Shown here piece after piece: positions 44,259 to 52,726 of a stretch of DNA of 64,000 nucleotides. How positions within the stretch are numbered: position 1 is the stretch's first letter; each line of letters opens with the position of its first letter. A program made the translations under genes and the position numbers. Below the pieces are notes generated by a model. That model was not told where the DNA came from. It saw nothing but the letters and a program-made list of their open reading frames with translations, and ran no database searches. Source of the stretch: Salinibius halmophilus (GTDB taxonomy: Bacteria > Pseudomonadota > Gammaproteobacteria > Pseudomonadales > Natronospirillaceae); contig NZ_QPEP01000005.1 in NCBI RefSeq assembly GCF_003577475.1, forward strand, positions 124,001 to 188,000. Reading direction: 5' to 3'.

Positions 44259-46253
44259 ATGGCTTCGTTTCAGGCGCGCATTATCCGGCATGTATGGTGT
44301 CATTACCAGTTACGATTCGCCCTCATCGTAAGCTTGTTGCTTAGTTTGGCCTGGTTATTAGCGCCAATCTTGATACTCGTCATTATTTTCTCGTCAGTGC
44401 AGCTCATTCGCCAAAGCAAAGTTTGGTGTTTGCCTGTTTTGATGCTGTTTGTATTGCTGTGGCATTCTTCCCCTAGTGACCAGAACGGTAGTTATTGTTC
44501 AGTGGACTTCAGCCAAGCGTCTGCATTTGGCTATAGCACCGTTTTTGATAATGGCGCCAATAGGCTGTTAGTGCAAAGCGATAAACCTGTAAAACTTGGC
44601 TGGTGCCTAGTAGGGGAGGTAGAGGTACGACCGCCAGCTACGCGTTTGGCGCCAGGCAGTTTTAATCCAATAACCTACTACCAATCGCAAGGGATTATTG
44701 GGCGAGCGAGCATTGGCGAGCAGCTAGTTGACAGCAATCATTGGCTTGCTACCCTGCGCAGCAATCTCGACCTGCGCTTGCAGAATACTCGTCATCATCC
44801 CTATTGGCGAGCGCTGTTACTAGGTAGTCGTAGTGGTTTGTCGGATGCACAAAAGGCAGCGTTGCAAGAAAGCCAAGCGTATCATTTATTAGTGGTATCT
44901 GGGCTGCATATCACCATTATATTGCTGTTTGTCTACTACATATTTATACCGTTACCTTACATCTTGCGACTGGTTATTTTGGCGGCCGTTGCGGCAGGGC
45001 TGCCTTTTTTATTAGGCGGTGGTGTCTCGGTATGGCGCGCCAGTGTGATGTCACTTGTCGCCACTTGGCTAATTGTGCAGCGTCGTACCCAACAGCCCTT
45101 TGATAAACTGTTGATTGCCGGCGTTGTGCTGGTAATGATCAATCCAACTGTTTGGTTTAGTTCTGGCGCCTGGTTGTCATTTGCTGCCGTGTTTGTCTTA
45201 TCGCAGTTACCAAGCCACTGGGGTTTATGGCGCATTCAGCTGGCACTGTTAGTAATGCTCATGCCTGTTAGTTGGATGATGGGGTTGGCGCTCAACCCTG
45301 TAGGCTCTCTCGCTAATTTGATATGGGTACCAGCGTTAACAGTGCTTCTGCCAAGCGCCTATATCTTATTGCTATTTAACAAGGTGCACTGGTTAGACCC
45401 TGCCTTGTCTGCTTTCATTACAGCGCTTGATTGGTTGCCACCGGCGTTCTGGTTGCCCGTGCCTATGGCTCATTTTTCTGCATTGGTGTTAATTGCGGTA
45501 TGGATATGGTTGCTAAATGTCCCCGGGCGTGTCGTGCTGAGTATGGCCATGTTGTTGCTTGCCTACTTTGCACGGCCATTGGCGACGCAAGAAGTGCTAG
45601 CGTTAGATGTTGGCCAAGGTACTGCTTTGCTAATCGTTGATCCACCAAGGGTGTGGGTCATTGATACCGGCCCTGGCAATCCATCTCTGACTGGTAGCTC
45701 AGGGCAAGCCATCGTTCAGCAAATAGCCAGTCGCCGAGGCATTAAACAAGTGCAGATGTTAATTAGTCACGACGATCTAGACCATAAAGGTGGTTCTGTA
45801 ACACTACTGCGGGCTTACCCGAAAGCACACATAGCACTCGGACAGTTTGTACCAGGGCTTTTGGGTCTTGAATGTGATGGCTGGCAATGGTCGCAAGCCA
45901 TTGAAGACAATGATGCAAGTTGTGTTGTGCAATACAGCTTAGCAACCAGCCAAATCCTAATCACCGGCGATTTAAGTCGTATCGGCGAATACGCTTGGCT
46001 TGCTGAATTTCCTAATCGCAGTGTCGACTTATTAATTGCGGGCCATCATGGTTCAAGTACCAGCACTGCCAATGCTTTATTGGACGCAATTGAACCTAAG
46101 TGTGTTTGGTTTACCGCTGGTAATGGCAATCCCTTTGGTCACCCGAGTGATCAAGTAATCGCCAAATTGCGTGACCGGTCGATCGATTTTGCCATCACAA
46201 GTGAGCAAGGTGTGCTCAAATGGCGAAATAATCAATTAAACTGCAAGGAATGA
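44259..46253 (+). CDS. comEC: ComEC/Rec2 family DNA-uptake channel protein
   Basis: 664 residues, shorter than the usual 750-800 but with all three parts: an N-terminal membrane segment and OB-like domain (about 15-190), the Competence membrane domain (about 190-450, with QESQAYHLLVVSGLHITII and GGGVSVWRASVMS) and a C-terminal metallo-beta-lactamase-like domain (ALDVGQGTALLIVD, ISHDDLDHKGGS, ITGDLSRIGE, LIAGHHGSSTS). It carries single-stranded DNA across the inner membrane during transformation. Divergent from DUF2062; no ribosome site is obvious. Confidence 0.9.
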   Translation: MASFQARIIRHVWCHYQLRFALIVSLLLSLAWLLAPILILVIIFSSVQLIRQSKVWCLPVLMLFVLLWHSSPSDQNGSYCSVDFSQASAFGYSTVFDNGANRLLVQSDKPVKLGWCLVGEVEVRPPATRLAPGSFNPITYYQSQGIIGRASIGEQLVDSNHWLATLRSNLDLRLQNTRHHPYWRALLLGSRSGLSDAQKAALQESQAYHLLVVSGLHITIILLFVYYIFIPLPYILRLVILAAVAAGLPFLLGGGVSVWRASVMSLVATWLIVQRRTQQPFDKLLIAGVVLVMINPTVWFSSGAWLSFAAVFVLSQLPSHWGLWRIQLALLVMLMPVSWMMGLALNPVGSLANLIWVPALTVLLPSAYILLLFNKVHWLDPALSAFITALDWLPPAFWLPVPMAHFSALVLIAVWIWLLNVPGRVVLSMAMLLLAYFARPLATQEVLALDVGQGTALLIVDPPRVWVIDTGPGNPSLTGSSGQAIVQQIASRRGIKQVQMLISHDDLDHKGGSVTLLRAYPKAHIALGQFVPGLLGLECDGWQWSQAIEDNDASCVVQYSLATSQILITGDLSRIGEYAWLAEFPNRSVDLLIAGHHGSSTSTANALLDAIEPKCVWFTAGNGNPFGHPSDQVIAKLRDRSIDFAITSEQGVLKWRNNQLNCKE

Positions 46254-46323
46254 ACACGTCAGTCGTTGAGAAAAGTAGCGATATTTATTAGAGTCGATGC
46301 CTCAGTAAAGGAGGAAGTAGAGC

Positions 46324-46956
46324 GTGCTGAGCATATTCTTATCTGGCGGTATCCTAATGTGGATCATCCTAGCCGCATCAATCATTGCATTAACCATTAT
46401 TATTGAGCGTTTTTGGACACTGCGTCCGCTCAGAATTGCGCCGCGCGACTTGCTCCCTAAAGTGTGGGCCATGGTGAAAGCAAACAAACATGACACCAAA
46501 GCGATTAAAGCGCTAAAACAAGATAGCCAGTTGGGCTATGTGCTGGCCGCAGGGCTTGCCAATGCTAAGCACGGCCGCGAAGTAATGAAAGACTCGATGG
46601 ACGAAGCGACCAACCATGTTCAGCACCTGCTAGAAAAGTACCTATCAACGCTTGGCACCATTGCCGCGATCGCGCCGTTATTAGGTTTGCTCGGTACGGT
46701 TCTTGGTATGATTGAAGTCTTTTCGGTCATTGTTCAGCAAGGCACGGGCGATGCGTCGGCGCTAGCGGGTGGTATTTCACAAGCGTTGGTGACGACTGCA
46801 GCCGGTTTGTCGGTAGCCATTCCGGCATTGGTGTTTCATCGTGCGCTAGCGCGTCGTGTTGATGAAATACTGTTGGTGATTGATCAAGACAGTACTAAGC
46901 TGCTTGATGCCATGTTTTCTGACAAACAAGTCAATGGGCAGGAATCAGCATCGTGA
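46324..46956 (+). CDS. exbB: ExbB/TolQ family proton channel
   Basis: 210-residue inner-membrane protein with three helices (about 8-28, 112-140, 155-180). IAPLLGLLGTVLGMIEVF and SQALVTTAAGLSVAIPALVFHR are the conserved channel segments of the MotA/TolQ/ExbB family. With ExbD it uses proton flow to energise an envelope partner. The start is a GTG with AAAGGAGG nine bases upstream. No tonB follows; this pair leads into the lipid A genes, a layout known in Pseudomonas relatives, where its exact partner is unclear. Confidence 0.88.
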   Translation: MLSIFLSGGILMWIILAASIIALTIIIERFWTLRPLRIAPRDLLPKVWAMVKANKHDTKAIKALKQDSQLGYVLAAGLANAKHGREVMKDSMDEATNHVQHLLEKYLSTLGTIAAIAPLLGLLGTVLGMIEVFSVIVQQGTGDASALAGGISQALVTTAAGLSVAIPALVFHRALARRVDEILLVIDQDSTKLLDAMFSDKQVNGQESAS

Positions 46957-47357
46957 AACGTCGTTCATCTATCCAGCCAGTAGAGCTTAATCTAACACCA
47001 CTAATTGATGTGGTGTTTCTGCTGCTGATCTTTTTTATGGTGTCGACGACCTTTAATAAAGACATGCAGATTCAGATTGAGCTGCCAACGTCTAGTTCAG
47101 ATGTGCCTCAAGAAACTCAGGATATACTAGAAATCGCGATCGATTCTGGTAACAACATCTTGGTTAACGGCACACCAATTACCGAAAACAATCTTGCGTC
47201 CTTGCAGGCATTAATTATGCAGCAATGGCAGCAGGATCAGTTTGTTGTGATCTCGGCAGACGCTTTGTCTAACCACCAGACGCATATGTTGGTAGTGGAT
47301 GCCTTGAGTCGATTGGGTATAAGCCGTATTGGCTACACAACTGTATTGGACGAATAA
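46953..47357 (+). CDS. exbD: ExbD/TolR family protein
   Basis: 134 residues: a short cytoplasmic start, one helix (about 16-36) and a periplasmic domain. ELNLTPLIDVVFLLLIFFMVST contains the membrane aspartate that carries the proton. The start is a GTG that overlaps the exbB stop as GTGA. The C-terminal VVDALSRLGISRIGYTT is typical of ExbD. Confidence 0.9.
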   Translation: MKRRSSIQPVELNLTPLIDVVFLLLIFFMVSTTFNKDMQIQIELPTSSSDVPQETQDILEIAIDSGNNILVNGTPITENNLASLQALIMQQWQQDQFVVISADALSNHQTHMLVVDALSRLGISRIGYTTVLDE

Positions 47358-47359
47358 TT

Positions 47360-49111
47360 ATGCAATTAACGGGCACGCAGCTTTATAAGCGTTTATTAAA
47401 GCTGCTACCGGACCATAAAGCGGCCATTGCATTGGCCGTTTTTGGTATGGCACTTCATGCGATTGCCAGTGGTGTACTGGTCAAACTGCCTGGTATGATC
47501 ACTTCTACGTTTACCGATAACGCCAATGGTACCGAAGTGGCGGCTGTTGCTGGGCTGCCTGTTGTTGTTTGGTTGCCACTTTTTATGGTGATCGCATTTG
47601 GGCTGCGTGGGCTAGGGTCGTTTTTCTCTATTTATTATCTGCAAGTGGTGACAGCCACCATTACCCATAGGATGCGAACCGACCTATTTGGTAAAATCCT
47701 TAACCTCCCGGTGTCATATTTTGATCAACAGTCGACCGGTGGCATCATCTCGCGGTTAACTTATAATGTTGAGCAAATCACCCGTGCGGTAAGCGAAGCA
47801 ACTTTAGCGATTGTGCGTGAAGGGTTAACAGTGGCCGTCGTACTCGTTATTTTGCTCGCAACAAACTGGCAACTTACCTTGTTATTTTTCCTTATTGCTC
47901 CAGTAGCTGCGTGGGTGGTTAACCTAGCGTCACGCTTTTTTCGCCGCTACAGCAAACGTCTGCAAGAATCGGTGGGTGGTGTTGCGCAGGTCGCCAATGA
48001 GGTCGTTCCAGGCATTCGGGTAACTAAATTGTTTGGCCGCCAAACATATGAAGCAGAACGTTTCGCTCAGTTTAGCGACCGTAATCGTCGCCAACAGCAA
48101 AAAATTGGCCTAACCAAAGCGATCAGCACACCACTAGTGCAATTGCTGATTGCGCTAGCCATTGCTGCGATCACAGCAATTGCCCTGACGATGCAAGTAC
48201 CAGCCACGGATTTTATTGATTACATTACCGCCGCGTTGATCATTGCTAAGCCAATTAAAACGCTCACATCCGTGAATCAAGTGCTGCAAAATGGTATTGC
48301 GGCGGCCGGTGATATCTACCAACAATTAGATTTAGATGATGAGAAAGAAACTGGTGACCTGAGAAACTTTACTAGTGAAGGCAGCGTTGAGGTAAACAAT
48401 TTACAGTTTCGCTATGGACCAGATGAACCCATGGTGCTCAATGGCATCTCGTTTAGCGCCAAACCTGGTCAAACTATAGCACTAGTCGGTCGCTCAGGTT
48501 CTGGTAAATCGACGCTAACTCAATTAATCCCAAGGTTTTACCAAGACTATCAAGGCAGTATTTGCATAGATGGAGTGGATACGCGTGAGCTTGGGCTTTC
48601 AGCATTGCGTCGTCAGCTGTCTTTTGTTGATCAAAATACCATTTTGTTTTCCGGCACCATTCGGGAAAACATTCGTTATGGTCGTATTGAAGCGAGTGAT
48701 GCCGAGGTCGAAGCCGCGGCAAAACAAGCTCATGTTATTGAATTCGCTAATAAACTAGAACATGGCCTAGATACTGTTCTTGGCGACAATGGCATTACGC
48801 TCTCTGGCGGCCAGCGCCAGCGTTTAGCCATTGCTCGAGCTATCATAAAACAGGCACCGATATTGATCCTCGACGAAGCCACTTCGGCATTGGATACCGA
48901 ATCAGAGCGTTATGTGCAAGAAACCATGGCGCAACTATCTGGTGCTTGCACGACGATTGTCATTGCCCATCGTTTATCGACGATTGAAGATGCCGATCAA
49001 ATTCTGGTGATGGATCATGGCGAAATCGTCGAGCAGGGCGACCATGCAAGCTTATTAGCGCAAAACGGCTATTACGCTAAATTGTTGTCGATGCAGCATC
49101 ATGAATCTTGA
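47360..49111 (+). CDS. msbA: Lipid A export ABC transporter MsbA
   Basis: 583-residue half-transporter (E. coli 582): six membrane helices in residues about 18-310, then an ATPase domain with Walker A GRSGSGKSTLTQLIPRFY, signature LSGGQRQRLAIARAI, Walker B ILILDEATSALDTESE and AHRLSTIEDAD. It flips lipid A-core across the inner membrane. VSYFDQQSTGGIISRLTYN is the first coupling region. It begins two bases after exbD and runs 11 bases into lpxK. Confidence 0.95.
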   Translation: MQLTGTQLYKRLLKLLPDHKAAIALAVFGMALHAIASGVLVKLPGMITSTFTDNANGTEVAAVAGLPVVVWLPLFMVIAFGLRGLGSFFSIYYLQVVTATITHRMRTDLFGKILNLPVSYFDQQSTGGIISRLTYNVEQITRAVSEATLAIVREGLTVAVVLVILLATNWQLTLLFFLIAPVAAWVVNLASRFFRRYSKRLQESVGGVAQVANEVVPGIRVTKLFGRQTYEAERFAQFSDRNRRQQQKIGLTKAISTPLVQLLIALAIAAITAIALTMQVPATDFIDYITAALIIAKPIKTLTSVNQVLQNGIAAAGDIYQQLDLDDEKETGDLRNFTSEGSVEVNNLQFRYGPDEPMVLNGISFSAKPGQTIALVGRSGSGKSTLTQLIPRFYQDYQGSICIDGVDTRELGLSALRRQLSFVDQNTILFSGTIRENIRYGRIEASDAEVEAAAKQAHVIEFANKLEHGLDTVLGDNGITLSGGQRQRLAIARAIIKQAPILILDEATSALDTESERYVQETMAQLSGACTTIVIAHRLSTIEDADQILVMDHGEIVEQGDHASLLAQNGYYAKLLSMQHHES

Positions 49112-50054
49112 ACAACATTGGTGGCAGACGCCTGCCACTAGGCTTTCAAAAATACTAACGCCGCTAGCCTGGCTCTACCACGCCATTGACCGAGCTAATG
49201 CACGACTAACCATGGCCAAGGTTAAGCAGGTAGCACCACCGGTTGTCGTGATTGGTAATATCCTAGTCGGTGGTACGGGTAAATCCTTGATGATTGACTG
49301 CTTGGCTCGCAGCCTTCAAAACAGAGGTCTGCGAGTAGGCGTGGTCAGCCGAGGTTATGGTGCTAATGTGTCGCACGCACGCATTGTTCCAGCCACAGGT
49401 GAGGCATCTGAGTTTGGTGATGAGCCAATAATGCTAAAGCAGAATAACCCTGATTTGGTGATTGCCGTGGCTAAGAAACGCCTGTTAGCGGCAGAATTAA
49501 TCGCCGAGCAAGTAGATGTGATACTTAGTGATGATGGTTTGCAGCATTACAAGCTATGGCGCGATGTAGAAGTGATTATGCTCGATGGGCAGCGACTGTT
49601 AGGCAATCAACGATTACTACCAGCTGGTCCATTGCGCGAAAAGCCACAGCGTTTAGTCAACACTGATTTTATTGTCACCAAAGGTCCTGCTGCTCGTAAT
49701 TTTTCGCCAGATGCGGAACTGCGAATTGAAGCGCTAGAATTTATACCGTTATCTCCTGACGCTTCCCCGAAAAATAATCTTGCAGCCATCACAGGTATTG
49801 GCAACCCAGATTCGTTTTTTGCAAGTTTAACGGCACAAGGGCTAACATTTAGCCGTCATGTATTCCCAGACCATCACCAGTTTAGTGCCAAAGACCTAGT
49901 TGGCTTAACCAACAAAACGTTAATTTGCACGGCAAAAGACGCGGTAAAACTAACATCGCTCGTTGACCAACCAATGATTGTTTGTCGTCCAAGATTAAGC
50001 TTGTCGAATAACAAAATTACCGACCATATCGAGGCTTTATGTCGTTCCATATAG
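49101..50054 (+). CDS. lpxK: Tetraacyldisaccharide 4'-kinase
   Basis: 317-residue membrane-associated kinase that adds the 4'-phosphate of lipid A. The P-loop IGNILVGGTGKSLMIDCL has GTGKS where most LpxK have GTGKT. VVSRGYGA, GDEPIMLKQN, VILSDDGLQHYKLWRDVE and LLPAGPLRE are family motifs. The start lies inside msbA and the end overlaps kdsB by 16 bases. The small Trm112-like gene that commonly sits between lpxK and kdsB is missing. Confidence 0.93.
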   Translation: MNLEQHWWQTPATRLSKILTPLAWLYHAIDRANARLTMAKVKQVAPPVVVIGNILVGGTGKSLMIDCLARSLQNRGLRVGVVSRGYGANVSHARIVPATGEASEFGDEPIMLKQNNPDLVIAVAKKRLLAAELIAEQVDVILSDDGLQHYKLWRDVEVIMLDGQRLLGNQRLLPAGPLREKPQRLVNTDFIVTKGPAARNFSPDAELRIEALEFIPLSPDASPKNNLAAITGIGNPDSFFASLTAQGLTFSRHVFPDHHQFSAKDLVGLTNKTLICTAKDAVKLTSLVDQPMIVCRPRLSLSNNKITDHIEALCRSI

Positions 50055-50776
50055 TGATCCCTGCGCGTTACGCATCGACTCGTTTTCCGGGAAAACCGCT
50101 AGCATTGATTAACGATAAACCGTTAATTGCCCATGTTGTGCAGGCAGCGAACACCATAGATTGTATATCCGTTACCGTTGCCACAGACCATGAAGACATT
50201 GCCCAAGCAGCAGCAACTGCTGGCGCTGAGGTTACCATGACGAGCGCTGCCCATGAGTCTGGTACTGACCGACTTGCAGAAGTTGCACGCTTAAAAGGTT
50301 GGGGTGATGAGACGCTCGTGGTCAATATCCAAGGCGATGAGCCGGAAGTAGATGCTGATTTAATACAGCAACTAGTTACCTGCGCACAAAGACACCCTAA
50401 TGCGGCATTAGCCACGGTGGTAACGCCGTTAAAAAGTTTAGACGATTTACACAACCCAAACGTTGTTAAGGCCGTGCGATTAGACGATGACCGAGTGTTA
50501 TACTTCAGCCGTGCGCCAATACCTTATAATCGTGACCAACGTGACTGCCTAACAGCTTGCTATCGCCACCTAGGTTTATATGCCTATCGAGTTGGCGCAC
50601 TGCATGCCTTTGCCAACAATGGCAGCGCCGCTTTGGAGAACATTGAAAAACTTGAGCAGCTTCGTTTTATGGCAATGGGTGAAACCATTGTGGCAACAGA
50701 GTTCCACGGTGAGTTAGCGGCCGGGATTGATACCCCAGAAGACTTGGCCAATTATCAACAAAGGCTTAACCAATGA
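50039..50776 (+). CDS. kdsB: 3-deoxy-manno-octulosonate cytidylyltransferase
   Basis: 245-residue enzyme that activates Kdo to CMP-Kdo for transfer onto lipid A. FHIVIPARYASTRFPGKPL is the nucleotide-binding start; VVNIQGDEPEVDADLI carries the metal-binding aspartate region; YFSRAPIPYNRD, YRHLGLYAYRVGAL and the C-terminal GIDTPEDLANYQ are all typical. It ends in an ATGA overlap with the phosphatase gene. Confidence 0.95.
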   Translation: MSFHIVIPARYASTRFPGKPLALINDKPLIAHVVQAANTIDCISVTVATDHEDIAQAAATAGAEVTMTSAAHESGTDRLAEVARLKGWGDETLVVNIQGDEPEVDADLIQQLVTCAQRHPNAALATVVTPLKSLDDLHNPNVVKAVRLDDDRVLYFSRAPIPYNRDQRDCLTACYRHLGLYAYRVGALHAFANNGSAALENIEKLEQLRFMAMGETIVATEFHGELAAGIDTPEDLANYQQRLNQ

Positions 50777-51237
50777 CGTCGGTATTGTTTGTTTGCTTAG
50801 GCAACATCTGTCGCTCGCCAACTGCTGAAGCAGTGATGGCGAGCATGATTATACAAAAGCAGCTAGAAAACCGGTTGATGATCGATTCGGCAGGCACTGC
50901 TGCTTACCATATAGGTAAACAACCAGACGCTAGAGCAATAGAACATGGCAAACAACGAGGCTATGATTTAACGCCTTTGCGTGCTCGCCAGGTTAGTGCT
51001 GAAGATTTTGATCAGTTTGATTATATCCTTGTGATGGACAAGTCGAACTTAGAGAACATCCAACGCATTCAATCGAAGAATAGTCGGGCTCAGGTGGCAT
51101 TGTTTTTAAGCTACGCCGATAGCAGTGTGCAAGAAGTGCCAGACCCTTATTATGGTGGTAGCGAAGGGTTTGAAGCCGTACTAGATTTGTGTGAAAGCGC
51201 CTGCAATGGATTCATTGAGCAAGTGATAACTAAATGA
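50773..51237 (+). CDS. Low-molecular-weight protein tyrosine phosphatase
   Basis: 154-residue phosphatase. The catalytic loop VCLGNICRSPTAEAV (CxxxxxRS) is at residues 7-21 and the general-acid aspartate is in VPDPYYGG near 120. Such enzymes reverse tyrosine phosphorylation, for example on polysaccharide-export kinases; no kinase gene is near. The same gene lies between kdsB and murB in Pseudomonas relatives. ATGA overlaps at both ends indicate tight translational coupling. Confidence 0.92.
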   Translation: MTSVLFVCLGNICRSPTAEAVMASMIIQKQLENRLMIDSAGTAAYHIGKQPDARAIEHGKQRGYDLTPLRARQVSAEDFDQFDYILVMDKSNLENIQRIQSKNSRAQVALFLSYADSSVQEVPDPYYGGSEGFEAVLDLCESACNGFIEQVITK

Positions 51238-52217
51238 CAAGTATTTCAAGCTGTTTAGGCTTAACCAGTGATGTCAGCAAGGTCTCTAAACCAGTAACGT
51301 TCGAAGCACTGTTAGCGGACATAAATAATGCAAAAGCGTTGGGTTTAGATTTTGTTCCACTAGGTGTGACGTCCAACGTAATTTTACCGCCTACCATGCA
51401 GGCTTGGGTGTGTTTTTATCAAGCTGATCAGGTTAACATAACAGCTAACGACGATTATACCGTTATCTTAGAGGTAGAAGCTGGCAAAGACTGGCCTACA
51501 TTAGTAGAAGAATGCGCAGCGCAAGGGTTGTGGGGCATAGAAAACTTAGCCGCTATTCCTGGCACTGTCGGCGCTGCACCGATTCAAAACATAGGCGCTT
51601 ATGGGGTCGAGTTAGCCGATGTGTTTGTTAGTTGTCAAGCAGTTAATAGTAAAACGTTAGAAGTCGCTGAGTTTGCCAAAGCCGATTGTGCGTTTGCCTA
51701 TCGCGATAGTTATTTTAAGCAGACACCCGATCCTTGGGTAATCACAAAAGTACGCTTAGCACTGTCGAAGAAAGGGAAAGCCAAATTAGAGTATGGCCCG
51801 CTCAAATCACACATCAAAGATAATGCAACGCCAACAGAGATCGTCAAGCAAATCACTGAGCTTCGCTGGTCTAAACTGCCTAATCCAAACACGATTCCTA
51901 ATACAGGTAGCTTCTTTCACAACCCAGTGGTAACCACTAGCAAGTATGAACAGTTAAAACTAACTTTTCCCGATTTAGTAGCTTATCCGCTTGCAAATGG
52001 TAGCTATAAGTTGGCGGCTGGCTGGTTAATTGATCAAGCAGGACTAAAGGGCAAAGCAGGTGACGGCGGCGTTTGCATGCACCAATCGCAAGCCTTGGTG
52101 CTTACTAACCCACAAAAAGCCTCAAAAGATCTCGTTTTGGCGCACGCTAGATATGTACAAGACGTGGTATTACAGCGCTATGGTGTCACCTTACAGATTG
52201 AGCCCATTCAACTATGA
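51234..52217 (+). CDS. murB: UDP-N-acetylenolpyruvoylglucosamine reductase
   Basis: 327-residue FAD enzyme of peptidoglycan synthesis that reduces UDP-GlcNAc-enolpyruvate to UDP-MurNAc. GIENLAAIPGTVGAAPIQNIGAYGVEL, CAFAYRDSYFK, NTGSFFHNPVV, KLAAGWLIDQAGLKG and HQSQALVLTN match type I MurB (E. coli 342). The N-terminal third is unusual: the FAD-binding GxGSN loop reads GVTSN and the usual NTFG start is not recognisable. Active-site residues further on look intact, so it is probably functional. Confidence 0.9.
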   Translation: MTSISSCLGLTSDVSKVSKPVTFEALLADINNAKALGLDFVPLGVTSNVILPPTMQAWVCFYQADQVNITANDDYTVILEVEAGKDWPTLVEECAAQGLWGIENLAAIPGTVGAAPIQNIGAYGVELADVFVSCQAVNSKTLEVAEFAKADCAFAYRDSYFKQTPDPWVITKVRLALSKKGKAKLEYGPLKSHIKDNATPTEIVKQITELRWSKLPNPNTIPNTGSFFHNPVVTTSKYEQLKLTFPDLVAYPLANGSYKLAAGWLIDQAGLKGKAGDGGVCMHQSQALVLTNPQKASKDLVLAHARYVQDVVLQRYGVTLQIEPIQL

Positions 52218-52726
52218 CACTCGATCAAATTTATCAATCGCTTGATACGAAAATGAAAGCCTATCCTGTTACTGATTGGCAGCCAGAGTTAATCGAAGAC
52301 ATTGGCCTGAGGATAGATGTTCGTGGAGATTGGTGGCAACACAACGACATGATCAGAAACGAGCGGATAAAAAGCTTATTCTCACGCTTACTGGTTAAGG
52401 AGCTGCAAACATATTACCTCAAAACCCCGAATGTGAAGTTCATGGTTCACAGTACGGGCCTACCTTTACGTTTGATCGATTTGACTTGGCAACAAGGCCA
52501 CATGGCCGCCAAATTAGCTGATGGGCGTGAATTTGAGGTGGCGCCGCAGCAGCTTGTTCCATTTTGTTTACCCACTGGTGAAGATAGCTTGTTTGTTGCA
52601 CTGCCAGGTGGCTGCGAAGCGCAAGCTTCAAGACAACTGTTTTATCGGTTGGTAGAACAAGCGACAGAGCAGGGCGGGGGTCGCCTGCTCTGGCACAATG
52701 TTCTGATAGGTGTGGCTACATATTAG
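52214..52726 (+). CDS. DUF1285 family protein
   Basis: 170-residue soluble protein. LRIDVRGDWWQHNDMIRNERIKSLFSRLL resembles the DUF1285 pattern, in which a tryptophan/glycine-rich strand is followed by an R-L-F helix and a YYLxTP segment (here TYYLKTPNVKFMV). Function is not known. It begins with an ATGA overlap to murB and ends inside the last bases of the opposing ETF-QO gene (11-base overlap), so it closes the envelope cluster. Confidence 0.65.
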   Translation: MTLDQIYQSLDTKMKAYPVTDWQPELIEDIGLRIDVRGDWWQHNDMIRNERIKSLFSRLLVKELQTYYLKTPNVKFMVHSTGLPLRLIDLTWQQGHMAAKLADGREFEVAPQQLVPFCLPTGEDSLFVALPGGCEAQASRQLFYRLVEQATEQGGGRLLWHNVLIGVATY

